Positions 21,901 to 28,997 of a DNA stretch of 47,923 nt are shown piece by piece (position 1 is the stretch's first letter; each line of letters starts with the position of its first letter). The position numbers were made by a program, and so were the translations under genes. The notes under the pieces were generated by a model that was not told where the DNA came from, did not search any database, and worked only from the letters and a program-made list of their open reading frames with translations. Origin of the DNA: a virus; the IMG/VR virus record IMGVR_UViG_3300037147_000102, positions 1-47,923 of that record; one strand, written 5' to 3'.

Positions 21901-22435
21901 CTTTGAGTTTTTGTAGTTCTTTGAAGTCGGCTTTCTGAACGCTATCAACAATGTCGTCAATCTCACCAGCGTGAGAAAGACCCTTACTGGTAAAGACCTT
22001 TCCACGTAGCTCTTTATCACGGCTCTGTTTATCGTTCTTACGCTTGCTGGCGAAGACCCGATCCATCTGGCGGTCAACCCGATCCGAAAGCTTTCGGAGT
22101 TTTTCAAATTCGTCCTGTTGCTTCTTGATTTCTTGTTCGGGACTCGTGGCCTTAGCGCTAGAGGAACTCGGACGGCGATAGGATTTGGGTGTGCTTGGCT
22201 TTCCCATATCTCGTTGTTGATGACCTTTCCAACTGTCAGAATCATCATCGCTTTTGGCATCTTTAAGAGTATCTTCAAGATCATCCATGCCTTGATCGAA
22301 GGCTTCTTCAATGCCCTTCTTGAGCTTGGCCGTGATGTCTTTAATGAGACCATCTTTTTCGACAAGCGCCAGCTTTGAAACATCAATCTGATTCAAGTCT
22401 ACGCCGTTGCTGGTGGTCTTATTATCTAATGGCAT
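18947..22435 (-). CDS. Tape-measure-like protein with GH19 muralytic domain, 1162 aa
   Basis: Long charged helical N-terminal half (residues ~1-560; many Lys/Glu/Gln), then a Gly-rich hydrophobic amphipathic stretch (~640-800: IPGVGKLGKLLGKIPGVSKL, IGMIGGGILGGLATVGMGGE) typical of tape-measure membrane segments. Next is a GH19 chitinase-like/lysozyme domain (~860-1010): ASMGNINKESRF with the catalytic Glu, and WKYRGRGFIQLTGKQQY, the GH19 signature. A Pro/Thr/Asn-rich tail ends it. Located right after the tail tube and gp26-like chaperone genes, where the tape measure normally lies, five bases after the 53-aa frame. It should set tail length and open the cell wall at infection. T4's counterpart gp29 lacks GH19. 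Confidence 0.82.
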   Translation of the reverse strand: MPLDNKTTSNGVDLNQIDVSKLALVEKDGLIKDITAKLKKGIEEAFDQGMDDLEDTLKDAKSDDDSDSWKGHQQRDMGKPSTPKSYRRPSSSSAKATSPEQEIKKQQDEFEKLRKLSDRVDRQMDRVFASKRKNDKQSRDKELRGKVFTSKGLSHAGEIDDIVDSVQKADFKELQKLKDQVDSLRKNIELDTRGDEQALLTKHAIQLQKVLMEETQMRKSTFGKIQQAFSENAINITSIVAGLTAHSPLAGLATKYILDKIKGHQETKQEAKNKNLRVSQTLQKNLPRKMEPEVENKDLKLDNETLNKFIKSTEDPDQRFNLLKNLRAQNSITPEQHEQMSSLWIPPHYTPLDQRIQKDRNVRNGGTAAQPQTPGPEPTRVFNMPPAGTSASQNSDGIEGKDYVVYGGHKFKVDDSWQENLKKPKKERADAEKMAWMRDMQLQQEQRTQEQSDKHKNNPLKPGDPGFDFFMDKDIFGPDPVANYSSRPKPHKMFGDSLETSSKESPERIDAEEQEQHQSKAHDPEHLLSELGKQWEDTDIRVLHGDDTKLEKLGEQQLEELRTMNKYLLKQIEQGELDSEAKRRETKGSGGELGVGAGLAGEGILGGSGGKGGKDKKGGGWLNTIKDFAMDGLEWGGGLSLLSKIPGVGKLGKLLGKIPGVSKLPGIGKLFKTGEKAAETGAEKVTEKGAGGLIGKLLGKFGLGKAATKTVEEGGEAVAKGAVKVGAKSLTKWIPVIGALADYAINKASGDSTGKAITKAIGSQIGMIGGGILGGLATVGMGGEFVGGAAGAIGGDWLGGKLYDTVTGNGALTKSYDQYDPKNKPATTPAPQRVPTNTKPATPNAPTKNNKNKNVALIIAALKKKGFNEKEIAASMGNINKESRFVSQSEHIDYSHTDNNKIKTIFGKARTNMSDEELNELKKDPQKFAEVMYGGGNKIGRGMGNTSKGDAWKYRGRGFIQLTGKQQYSDASKSIFGDDRLVKDPDLANDPNVAAQIAADYLDRGRKIMAQKMGVDLQSGSQKDIDAVMTSVVAGRPIKPGDEGYLGKLLNQVNQYTATNYAPETNVPEKLSTPKPTTVAMNTGGPTMQPPSPTSGPQLAQQSTVNATMMKMAALEPPKAGGNVFAPQSSVTNNHSTSVAELSAKNTESTYQRNMDAMYSPT

Positions 22436-22440
22436 TCAGT

Positions 22441-22602
22441 TTAACTGGCGGCTTTCTTTTGTTGCTCCAGCCGATCATTTTCCTCTTGGACGTACTGCGT
22501 TATAATCTTCAGATAGGCATCACGTTCCCAAGGGATCATTCCTTCTATCTCAGCCAACGAATATTTATGATGAAAAGTTAGAGTGAAATTCGTCATAAAC
22601 AT
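22441..22602 (-). CDS. Frameshift partner of the gp26-like chaperone, 53 aa
   Basis: Small frame between the gp26-like and tape-measure genes: starts MFMTNFTLTFHHKYSLAEIE, then GMIPWERDAYLKIITQYVQE and a Gln/Lys-rich tail. The IPWERDAY motif followed by a helix is a recurrent feature of small frames at this place in T4-type genomes. It has no ribosome site of its own. The frame is open upstream to the slippery site T TTT TTC (22641-22635), so a -1 shift produces a 338-aa fusion with the gp26-like protein. It can thus be a separate peptide, a fusion extension, or both. Confidence 0.72.
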   Translation of the reverse strand: MFMTNFTLTFHHKYSLAEIEGMIPWERDAYLKIITQYVQEENDRLEQQKKAAS

Positions 22603-22628
22603 ATTCGGGAGTGAATTATGACTGAGAG

Positions 22629-23456
22629 CTACCCGAAAAAATCCGTTAATCCTTCTAAGTGTATTGTTTGTTGAAAGTTACACTTGTCACATTGAAATGG
22701 AAGGTCATGCACCAACTTGGGCATTGTTTCAAAGAATTCCTGGATTTTGGCAAACTGTTGTTGAGTCAGCTTTTCAATCCATTCTGTGATTTCCTTGAGT
22801 AGGAAATTAGAGTAGACATTTTCGCCGTCGAAAACAGATTCAACGCACATGGCAACCGTTTTGATCGTATTTTCGATGTCGGTGCCCAGAGTCGTCTCTT
22901 TGTTTTTTTGACTCTCATTGAGCATCCGAGTCACGTCAATGCCCGGATACTTCATGGTAAGACCCATTGCATCTGTAAGGAAGATGGTCTTCGTGTGAGC
23001 CGGATTGATTTGAACTTTCACATCCCGGAGATCAAGACGAATTTTGACAATGTTATCGCATGACCCGATCACTGGTTGACCTTCATCTAATGCCTCAACT
23101 TGCTTTTTGAATCGCACAGAAGACATCCGGCGTTTAATTTCATCAGACGACAGTTCGGTTTCGTTATGGCACTTATAAGCAAGCTCAACGAATTCATTGA
23201 CCGAGTTGGCACGCAATTGAATAAACAGATAGTCAAGATCAAAATTGGCCAGAGAAGAAACTTTGACGGGAGAGATGGCGCAAGATGAAACAATTTGGGA
23301 AACGGCTTCATGCATGGAATGGTCATCACCCGCCAGTGCGATGAGCAATAATTTCTCTTCCTTCACAAGGAAGGGACGCATCTTTATAGATTTTTCGGTA
23401 GAGGGGACGACAACATCAAAGATCGGGACGATTTTTTCAAGGTTTGGAAGAGGCAT
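22629..23456 (-). CDS. gp26-like baseplate hub/tail chaperone, 275 aa
   Basis: Matches the T4_baseplate (gp26) family: KIVPIFDVVVPSTEKSIKMR, PFLVKEEKLLLIALAGDD, IVSSC, LANFDLDYLFIQLRANSVNE, then the L/I-rich regions of the family, ending with a CDKCNFQQ Cys pair and LTDFFG. T4 gp26 is 208 aa and helps assemble the hub. The location between tail tube and tape measure is that of lambda gpG-type chaperones. The last codons GAT TTT TTC GGG TAG contain a -1 slippery heptamer. Confidence 0.85.
   Translation of the reverse strand: MPLPNLEKIVPIFDVVVPSTEKSIKMRPFLVKEEKLLLIALAGDDHSMHEAVSQIVSSCAISPVKVSSLANFDLDYLFIQLRANSVNEFVELAYKCHNETELSSDEIKRRMSSVRFKKQVEALDEGQPVIGSCDNIVKIRLDLRDVKVQINPAHTKTIFLTDAMGLTMKYPGIDVTRMLNESQKNKETTLGTDIENTIKTVAMCVESVFDGENVYSNFLLKEITEWIEKLTQQQFAKIQEFFETMPKLVHDLPFQCDKCNFQQTIHLEGLTDFFG
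22635..22641 (-). promoter_or_regulatory. Slippery heptamer T TTT TTC for -1 frameshifting
   Basis: On the minus strand the zero frame reads GAT TTT TTC GGG TAG; tRNAs on TTT and TTC can re-pair on TTT TTT one base back. The -1 frame then runs CGG GTA GCT CTC AGT... without a stop into the 53-aa frame. The site is two codons before the stop of the gp26-like gene. Confidence 0.75.
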
Positions 23457-23499
23457 ATTTTAATGACGATTTACGTCACCCATATGTATAGATCGGATT

Positions 23500-24240
23500 T
23501 TAGGCAGCACCATCAGGTCCGAAATTTACTCCGGCTTTTTGTGTGACAGTTTGATTGAACACCTGTGTATTCATCACGGGAGTACCCGATGCTGCCGAAG
23601 TTGACCGAATAGTTCTTGCAAACTGATAATTGAACGTCACTTCCATTGACATGACGGTGTTGGTTTCTTCATAGGAGAGAGAAATTGGCGAGACTGAAAT
23701 GGGATAGGCTCCCCATAACGTGATTTCATATTGCACCGTGTCTAGCACATCGTATTGGTCTATGAAAATGTTACAGGCGTATTCCGTTCTGTAATTGAAA
23801 TTGTTTGAGATCGGGTCCATCACCATGTTCATCCATGCGTCAAAGAAGAACTTTTCCTTCATGTCCGCCCCACAGAAGAACGTCATGGTGATATCCGACC
23901 ATTCTGGCATGTGAGGAAACTTAAATCCAGGCCCGTAGATTCTTTGTACATCGGTTTGAAACTGGTAACCCGGAAGCTGTGTCTTCTCACAGAAAGCGGA
24001 GAGACGGATGATATCCATGTTTCCAGTACTCATGGAATTAGGCACGCTGAAGAGTTCCATACCCATCCAATCCGTTCCGTCTGTGTCGGGAAATTCAGAC
24101 CAAGCTTTAATTGCATCAGAAATGGTAGTAGAAGCACTTGTCAATGTCGTAGTAGGAATGAAAACCTGAAAACGATTTGGACGTGCAAATCCACTCGCTG
24201 TGTTGATTGTAGAAAGAAGATTAGACAAGGATGCTGGCAT
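23500..24240 (-). CDS. gp19-like tail tube protein, 246 aa
   Basis: Shows the T4 tail-tube architecture: N-terminal FARPNRFQVFIP, then IRLSAFCEKTQLPGYQFQTD, MTFFCGADMKEKFFFDAWMN, and ITLWGAYPISVSPISLSYEE followed by the final strand MEVTFNYQFART. Such proteins stack as hexamers to form the inner tail tube. Longer than T4 gp19 (163 aa) by an insert at ~35-75, so a tube-initiator (gp54) role is possible but less likely. A CTAAATATT box ends five bases before the ATG. Confidence 0.85.
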   Translation of the reverse strand: MPASLSNLLSTINTASGFARPNRFQVFIPTTTLTSASTTISDAIKAWSEFPDTDGTDWMGMELFSVPNSMSTGNMDIIRLSAFCEKTQLPGYQFQTDVQRIYGPGFKFPHMPEWSDITMTFFCGADMKEKFFFDAWMNMVMDPISNNFNYRTEYACNIFIDQYDVLDTVQYEITLWGAYPISVSPISLSYEETNTVMSMEVTFNYQFARTIRSTSAASGTPVMNTQVFNQTVTQKAGVNFGPDGAA

Positions 24241-24245
24241 TCAAA

Positions 24246-24252
24246 TATTTAG
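24246..24252 (-). promoter_or_regulatory. Late-like box CTAAATA of the tail tube gene
   Basis: Minus-strand ACTAAATATTTGA then ATG 24240; TAAATA ends five bases before the start codon. It is inside the end of the upstream 474-aa gene. Confidence 0.65.
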
Positions 24253-25673
24253 TCCTCTTTCTTCGGAGGCTTCGGGGGGTTCCTACGGAATGTTTGTTTT
24301 TGTCTTTTCTTGATTTTTGCAAGTGAGCGCTTCCATACAGTCTCTTTGGTTTCTTTCTGAAACTGTTCGACCGGCAAGAAAACTGCCGTTTCCCAGTCCA
24401 CCGGCTTAATTTCAAGCAAATCACTCTTCACGTAGCTGACAAGATAGCGTTTGAAACAGGGCTTGGCTTCAGGGAACGTAGAGAAGCCACGAAGCAACCC
24501 GTAACTCAAGCGCAGCCGTTCAATTTTGTCGAGACGTGGATTGTCGGCAAGGGTCAGCAACGCATCAAACAATTTGATACGCAACGGAATCGGCAAATAG
24601 TGAAGGTTTAGTCCATACCAACCGTCTTCGGCCATGTCCACACAGACGATCAACGGAAATTTGTCCCAATAAGGCAACGCTTCTTTGCCTTTGGCTTCGT
24701 AAAAGTAGAGAAACATCTTGCCAATGAAGGCTTCATGCACGGTCGTTCCTTGTGTAAGCAATTTGCGCCGGGATGGAAGGTTCGTGGCTGTGTTGACCGA
24801 ATCCTTGAGCCAATTCCGAGCATGAACAGTCAAGGATTTGAGTCCATAACGGTACATTTTGGCTCGAATCCTCTCAAAGAAGTTTGGATCTTTCTTGTCC
24901 TTCGGAGGAACCGGGTCCCCTGGCTTAACAGGCGGTGGTGGGTTAGGACCAGCCGTTCTGGGTGGGGGTGGTGTAGGTCTTCCCGGCTCCGCAGGACGCT
25001 GTACAGGCTCTTGCTGGGCTATTGATGGCACATCTAGCGGCTCTGCACGGGTCGGGTACGGTTTGAGCGTGACAGGTTTGCCTGTAAAGTGGGATTGGAC
25101 CACATCCTGAATGTCTTGGTCACGAAAAGGCTTTGCTTTATCAACAGCTTGCAAGTATTTTTGAAAAACGGCGGTCACATCCCGGTCGTCAATGGGACCT
25201 TTCTTGGCTAATTCCGTCCGAATGATGTCTTTGATCTCTTCGGGAGCCACCGCTTCGACCGGACGACTCCCTTCAAAATAGTCTCGAACGGCATTTTTGA
25301 TTTGGAAAGGGGTGGACGTGTACGGGTTGAGTGTTTTGACGATCTCTTTAATGTCCTTTTCCGTCGCCTTCTTATTGAGTTGCTTGGTGTAAGTTCGGAC
25401 AGAGGAAATCAAGTCTTCAGTAGCGGTGTGATCGGTGACCTTCTTCGCCGCCTCTGCAATCACCTTGTCATTGACGATAGGTTTATCCGATAGCTCCTGG
25501 AGAACACCCAATACGTCTTGTTCGTTGATTTTTTTGTCTAAGGAGATGTGTCGTAACGCTTCTTCAACAACAGAACGAATGTTCGGAATTTGGGCAGCAT
25601 CACGACGGATAGACTTAATGTACTTCTCCGATATTTGTTGGATCACCCGTTCACTGATGGTAATTTTAGCCAT
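24249..25673 (-). CDS. Virion protein, gp2-like C-terminal domain candidate, 474 aa
   Basis: The N-terminal ~190 residues are helical repeats each with a conserved 'I..I...L' pattern; a Pro-rich linker (~225-265, PPPPRTAGPNPPPPVKPGDP) follows. The C-terminal domain (~285-450) contains GKMFLYFYEAKGKEALPYWD then PLIVCVDMAEDGWYGLNLHY, a motif I associate with T4-type virion proteins often annotated as gp2 DNA-end protector. The gene follows gp4 directly, as gp2 and gp4 are neighbours in T4. Assignment to gp2 is tentative. Confidence 0.5.
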   Translation of the reverse strand: MAKITISERVIQQISEKYIKSIRRDAAQIPNIRSVVEEALRHISLDKKINEQDVLGVLQELSDKPIVNDKVIAEAAKKVTDHTATEDLISSVRTYTKQLNKKATEKDIKEIVKTLNPYTSTPFQIKNAVRDYFEGSRPVEAVAPEEIKDIIRTELAKKGPIDDRDVTAVFQKYLQAVDKAKPFRDQDIQDVVQSHFTGKPVTLKPYPTRAEPLDVPSIAQQEPVQRPAEPGRPTPPPPRTAGPNPPPPVKPGDPVPPKDKKDPNFFERIRAKMYRYGLKSLTVHARNWLKDSVNTATNLPSRRKLLTQGTTVHEAFIGKMFLYFYEAKGKEALPYWDKFPLIVCVDMAEDGWYGLNLHYLPIPLRIKLFDALLTLADNPRLDKIERLRLSYGLLRGFSTFPEAKPCFKRYLVSYVKSDLLEIKPVDWETAVFLPVEQFQKETKETVWKRSLAKIKKRQKQTFRRNPPKPPKKED

Positions 25674-26178
25674 TGTATCTCAATATTTCATTCGTGATGA
25701 TCTTAAATTCCCAACCTTTCTGTTCGCAAAACTTTTGAGCCGTTTGCCACTTGGATGAATTGATGGCATATGTCATCGCCTCCCGAATGAAACGGGCGGT
25801 TTTCTTTCCGGTCTTTGGGAGTTTGGGTGGACGGGTGGCGCTCTTTTCTTTTACTTCAAACAGGAACGTCTTGACACCCTGAGCGGTTTGACTAGTCACT
25901 TTGAAATCGACAAAGTAGCGATGAACTCGATTATCCTTGGGCGACTGATAGGGAATCTGAATCTCTTCCGATGACCATGTTAGAACGGATGGAGTTTCGT
26001 CCAGGTATTTCATCATACGAAGCTCCATGCCGGAGCGGAACGAAATGTTGTTCACATTCCCTTCGTATTTTTTGGGGTTTCCTGGGAAAAACGTTCCCTG
26101 ATACGGTTCTTTGCCGTTCTTGTTTTTGCGCCATTTCGACGGAGTGATGATCTGGCCATTTGGGTTTTGGATCTGCAC
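25666..26178 (-). CDS. gp4-like head completion nuclease, 170 aa
   Basis: YQGTFFPGNPKKYEGNVNNI then FRSGMELRMMKYLDETPSVL, TWSSEEIQIPY, HRYFVDFKV and TFLFEVKEKS match T4 gp4, a PD-(D/E)XK-type protein (E in MELR, D in VDF, E-x-K in FEVKE) required to finish heads so tails can join. Start at GTG 26178 is preferred: GTAAATA ends five bases before it and T4 gp4 is 150 aa; a longer frame exists upstream. The stop overlaps the next gene by eight bases. Confidence 0.8.
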   Translation of the reverse strand: MQIQNPNGQIITPSKWRKNKNGKEPYQGTFFPGNPKKYEGNVNNISFRSGMELRMMKYLDETPSVLTWSSEEIQIPYQSPKDNRVHRYFVDFKVTSQTAQGVKTFLFEVKEKSATRPPKLPKTGKKTARFIREAMTYAINSSKWQTAQKFCEQKGWEFKIITNEILRYNG

Positions 26179-26183
26179 GCATG

Positions 26184-26190
26184 TATTTAC
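26184..26190 (-). promoter_or_regulatory. Late-like box GTAAATA of the gp4-like gene
   Basis: Minus-strand TTGTAAATACATGC then GTG 26178. It is back to back with the plus-strand box at 26210, giving divergent late promoters for gp4 and gp48. Confidence 0.5.
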
Positions 26191-26209
26191 AAGCGCTTCC
26201 AGACTCACA

Positions 26210-26217
26210 CTAAATAC
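26210..26217 (+). promoter_or_regulatory. Late-like box CTAAATAC of the gp48-like gene
   Basis: CACTAAATACTGGAG then ATG 26223; six bases from TAAATA to the start codon, with TGGAG inside the gap. Confidence 0.65.
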
Positions 26218-26222
26218 TGGAG

Positions 26223-27251
26223 ATGCCCACTTTCCCACAAAGCACCGATAGCCCGAACAGCACAAGTCAACAGAATTCACCGCTGGGCGCTCTTGAGACA
26301 GACGGATATAGGTACTCAAATTTCATCTATCCGACGAACTTAGGAACTGAAGGCGCTGGAAACGATCACTACATGGTGTTTCACATCAATGAAACGGCCA
26401 CAACGCAATTCACAACTGCTGGATCGGTCACCCAAAATCAGCAGAATACCACCCCTGCAATTAACAACAGAAATCGTGGGCTGGTCGTGAACGCCAACGG
26501 TCAGTTGGTGAACGCCCCTGGCTCACCGGGAGGGGCCGCAGCGAATGCGACTGCAACGCCGGGTCATCTTGCACAGAACACACAACCGATCAACCGTGTA
26601 GCCACAACCATTGTGCTCTACATGCCACCGCAAATTGAAAGCAACTATCAAGCTGAATGGGAATCCAAGGAAATAGGCACTGCGGATGAATTAACGAACA
26701 TGGCGTTTGGACACGGATCGTTGGTAAATCTCTTCAAATCATTTGGTGTATCGGGCGCACAGAACTTGGGTATAGCGGGCAACGAATTAACCGGCATGTC
26801 GATATCAGACGCATTAAGTTTAGCAACCCGAGCAGCAATCAACCCACATAAAGAAGTAATTTTCAATGGAATTGGATTTCGTTCGTTCACCTTCAAATAC
26901 AGATTCACGCCGACAAGTGAAGACGAAGCCACAAACGTAGACAACATCATTCGAGCTTTCAAATTTTATGCGGCACCTGAAATAAAAGAAGGACTGGCAG
27001 GACGAGTTTGGATTTATCCTGGTGAATTCGACATTCAGTATTACGCCAACGGAAAAGAAAACTTGTTCTTGAACAAGATCAGCACATGCGCACTGACTGC
27101 CATTTCCGTTAACTACACGGGCACCGGTCATTGGGCAGCGTACCGGCCACACTCGAAGATTCAAGGAAGCCCTAGCGTCTGCACTGAGCTTTTGTTGACT
27201 TTCATGGAACTCGAAATCATGACCAAAAAACGCATCATGGATGGGTATTGA
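26223..27251 (+). CDS. gp48-like baseplate tail-tube cap, 342 aa
   Basis: RYSNFIYPTNLGTEGAGNDH, then VATTIVLYMPPQIESNYQAE, an inner NPHKEVIFNGIGFRSFTFKY region with FTPTSEDEATNVDNIIRAFK, and a C-terminal LLLTFMELEIMTKKRIMDGY: all fit T4 gp48, which caps the hub and starts tube polymerisation (364 aa in T4). An Asn/Gln-rich loop (~60-95) is inserted. Late-like promoter in front; divergent from gp4. Confidence 0.85.
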   Translation: MPTFPQSTDSPNSTSQQNSPLGALETDGYRYSNFIYPTNLGTEGAGNDHYMVFHINETATTQFTTAGSVTQNQQNTTPAINNRNRGLVVNANGQLVNAPGSPGGAAANATATPGHLAQNTQPINRVATTIVLYMPPQIESNYQAEWESKEIGTADELTNMAFGHGSLVNLFKSFGVSGAQNLGIAGNELTGMSISDALSLATRAAINPHKEVIFNGIGFRSFTFKYRFTPTSEDEATNVDNIIRAFKFYAAPEIKEGLAGRVWIYPGEFDIQYYANGKENLFLNKISTCALTAISVNYTGTGHWAAYRPHSKIQGSPSVCTELLLTFMELEIMTKKRIMDGY

Positions 27252-27299
27252 TAACTCCTTTGTTTTCAATAGTTTAAGTCATAATGTATACATACTTTT

Positions 27300-28088
27300 A
27301 TGACCAAACAATTTCATTTTTACAAAATAACCAATACAATAAACGGAAAATCTTATGTGGGGTACACCGGGCAATATCACGCTACTGCCCGATGGAAACA
27401 ACATTTGGCCGCAGCAAAACGGGGAGAATCACAAGTTCTCTATGACGCCATAAGAAAACACGACGCCAAAAATTTTATTTTTGATGTTTTGAGTACGTTG
27501 GAATTAACACCAGAACAAGCAATCCAAAAAGAAACGGCTTACATTTACGAGCACAAAACGCTTGTTGGAGAAAATGGGTACAATATTAAAGCCGTGGATG
27601 GAGTGTATTCCGAATCCGTTAAGCAAAGTAAATCAGAACGAATGAAGGCTTATTACGCCAGTGGTGGCACACACCCTATGAAAGGGAAGGTGCATTCAAC
27701 AGAAGCAATTCAAAAAATGAGTACAAGTCATCTTCAAATGAGTGAAGACACAAAAGAAAAAATTGGTGAAGCGTCCAAGAAGATGTGGCAAGATCCGGCC
27801 AGTCGTCAAAAAATACTGACTCATGTTCAAAATCCGTCTCCTACGACACGTCAGAAAATGTCCAAAGCCAAACGAGGGAAGCCCTCTTGGAATAAAGGCA
27901 AGCCCAATACCTGGACTGCACTTCATCGTAGCCGTATCTATGTTGTGACTACACCGGATGGAAAAGAAATTACAGTCACTAATTTAAGAGCTTTCGCTGT
28001 GAAAAATGGATTGAGTCAAGGCACTCTTCACATGACGGCCACCGGCGCACGGGCCGCACACAAAGGGTATCGTGCTCGCTTTCTTTAA
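27300..28088 (+). CDS. GIY-YIG homing endonuclease, 262 aa
   Basis: N-terminal GIY-YIG nuclease: FHFYKITNTINGKSYVGYTG (residues ~5-24), with the Arg of TARWKQHL and the Glu of KETAYIYEHK as catalytic residues. The middle ~100-200 has NUMOD3-like GGTHPMKGKVHS and SEDTKEKIGEASKKMW repeats; the C-terminus (EITVTNLRAFAVKNGLSQGT) is a NUMOD1-type DNA-binding helix-turn-helix. Inserted after the gp48-like gene as free-standing Seg-type enzymes are in T4. AT-rich compared with its neighbours. Confidence 0.9.
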   Translation: MTKQFHFYKITNTINGKSYVGYTGQYHATARWKQHLAAAKRGESQVLYDAIRKHDAKNFIFDVLSTLELTPEQAIQKETAYIYEHKTLVGENGYNIKAVDGVYSESVKQSKSERMKAYYASGGTHPMKGKVHSTEAIQKMSTSHLQMSEDTKEKIGEASKKMWQDPASRQKILTHVQNPSPTTRQKMSKAKRGKPSWNKGKPNTWTALHRSRIYVVTTPDGKEITVTNLRAFAVKNGLSQGTLHMTATGARAAHKGYRARFL

Positions 28089-28103
28089 GGTGTACATATC
28101 CAC

Positions 28104-28463
28104 ATGAATTGGTTTTTAATGATATTGTTTTTATGGTCTGGCCACCAAGTTGAAAAGGAATGGAAGACTGTATGTCAATCAACGATAGTCTATAGTTTTG
28201 ATATGGCAGGCGATCACAAATACCATAAATTTGATTATGGTTATGCAGAATGCATGGCTGCTCTTCCTGACTGTTTTTCACCTTCAAGGCCGGGTCATTG
28301 GGCAATTGCTACCGGGCCTCCCCAAATGCGTTATGGTCAAGTTTGTTCCTATGACAAATTACCCAAATTCCAATTGGGATTTTACGAAACATATCCAAAA
28401 GTCAAAGTGTCGGAATGTCAGCGCATTGGATTAGGTGATGACGCAAAATTAGTGTGTGAATAA
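28104..28463 (+). CDS. Exported Cys-containing hypothetical, 119 aa
   Basis: Short hydrophobic start (MNWFLMILFLWSGHQ) may act as a signal. Five cysteines follow, two pairs placed for disulphides (VCQST, ECMAALPDCF, QVCSYD, SECQRI). Tyr/Asp-rich. It follows the homing endonuclease by 15 bases. Convergent with the next minus-strand gene. Function unknown. Confidence 0.5.
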   Translation: MNWFLMILFLWSGHQVEKEWKTVCQSTIVYSFDMAGDHKYHKFDYGYAECMAALPDCFSPSRPGHWAIATGPPQMRYGQVCSYDKLPKFQLGFYETYPKVKVSECQRIGLGDDAKLVCE

Positions 28464-28646
28464 TCACGAGTTCGTATCGTATCTCGCTCTGAGGTAAATT
28501 GTCTCGTATGTTTTGAGACATTCTGGCAATTCTCCACCATTACCTACGGCGGCGTCTTTCAAGACGCTTTCCATACACTGATAATCTTTACAAAATTCAA
28601 ATCGCTTGATGATTGCAGCAATCTCAGCTTCAGTATAGGTATTCAT
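28464..28646 (-). CDS. Hypothetical protein, 60 aa
   Basis: ATG 28646 overlaps the stop of the upstream 100-aa gene. NTYTEAEIAAIIKRFEFCKD then CMESVLKDAAVGNGGELPEC is a small helical protein with three cysteines. Unknown. Confidence 0.55.
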   Translation of the reverse strand: MNTYTEAEIAAIIKRFEFCKDYQCMESVLKDAAVGNGGELPECLKTYETIYLRARYDTNS

Positions 28647-28647
28647 G

Positions 28648-28950
28648 TCACGGCTCCCAGCGTTCGTTGATGAATGTGATCGTCTCTGCTGGGGCCGTCG
28701 TGTACAGCCAAATGAACTGGACAGATTCTTGTCCACGTACCTGCATTCGTAAGCCGCCGCTCATTTCGATGAATTTCAAATGCGGTGCTGCGCCACGAAG
28801 GGGAGTAATCGGTTTGATGAGGCCCAATGAAATCTTGGTGACGTGTGGACATTCCTTTGCCACCTTGATGGCATTGACGGCTTCTTTAATGGTCGTATGA
28901 TGGTTGCGATTCGTCTTCGCACCTTTCAACAACCCTTTTCGGCGTCCCAT
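28648..28950 (-). CDS. Hypothetical protein, 100 aa
   Basis: Basic N-terminus (GRRKGLLKGAKTNRNHHTTI) followed by EAVNAIKVAKECPHVTKISL and a beta-rich core. The 'H-x-T-I ... V-x-x-I-x-x-G' arrangement slightly resembles DUF2103, but I would not name it. Leaderless start six bases after TAAGAT. Confidence 0.58.
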   Translation of the reverse strand: MGRRKGLLKGAKTNRNHHTTIKEAVNAIKVAKECPHVTKISLGLIKPITPLRGAAPHLKFIEMSGGLRMQVRGQESVQFIWLYTTAPAETITFINERWEP

Positions 28951-28956
28951 GCAGAA

Positions 28957-28985
28957 ATCTTACACTATCTTGAGGTAGATGTCAA
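28957..28985 (-). promoter_or_regulatory. Early promoter (minus) for 28950 and 28646 genes
   Basis: TTGACA (28985-28980), 17 bases, TAAGAT (28962-28957), six bases, ATG 28950. A 9-bp inverted repeat CTATCTTGA/TCAAGATAG straddles the -35 and the early spacer, a different operator from the AGATACATCT type. Confidence 0.8.
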
Positions 28986-28997
28986 GATAGATACAGT

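Noticed and set aside
18947-22435. Long antisense reading frames (up to ~200 codons) opposite the tape-measure gene
   Set aside because: They mirror its Lys/Glu/Ala codons, lack promoters and start sites, and are low-complexity Pro/Ser translations.
23500-24240. gp54-like tube initiator instead of gp19
   Set aside because: The position next to gp26-like chaperone and tape measure, and its length, fit a tube protein better, though gp54 is not fully excluded.
27241-27299. Promoter for the GIY-YIG gene
   Set aside because: CATAAT is present but no -35 at 15-19 bases; signal too weak to list.
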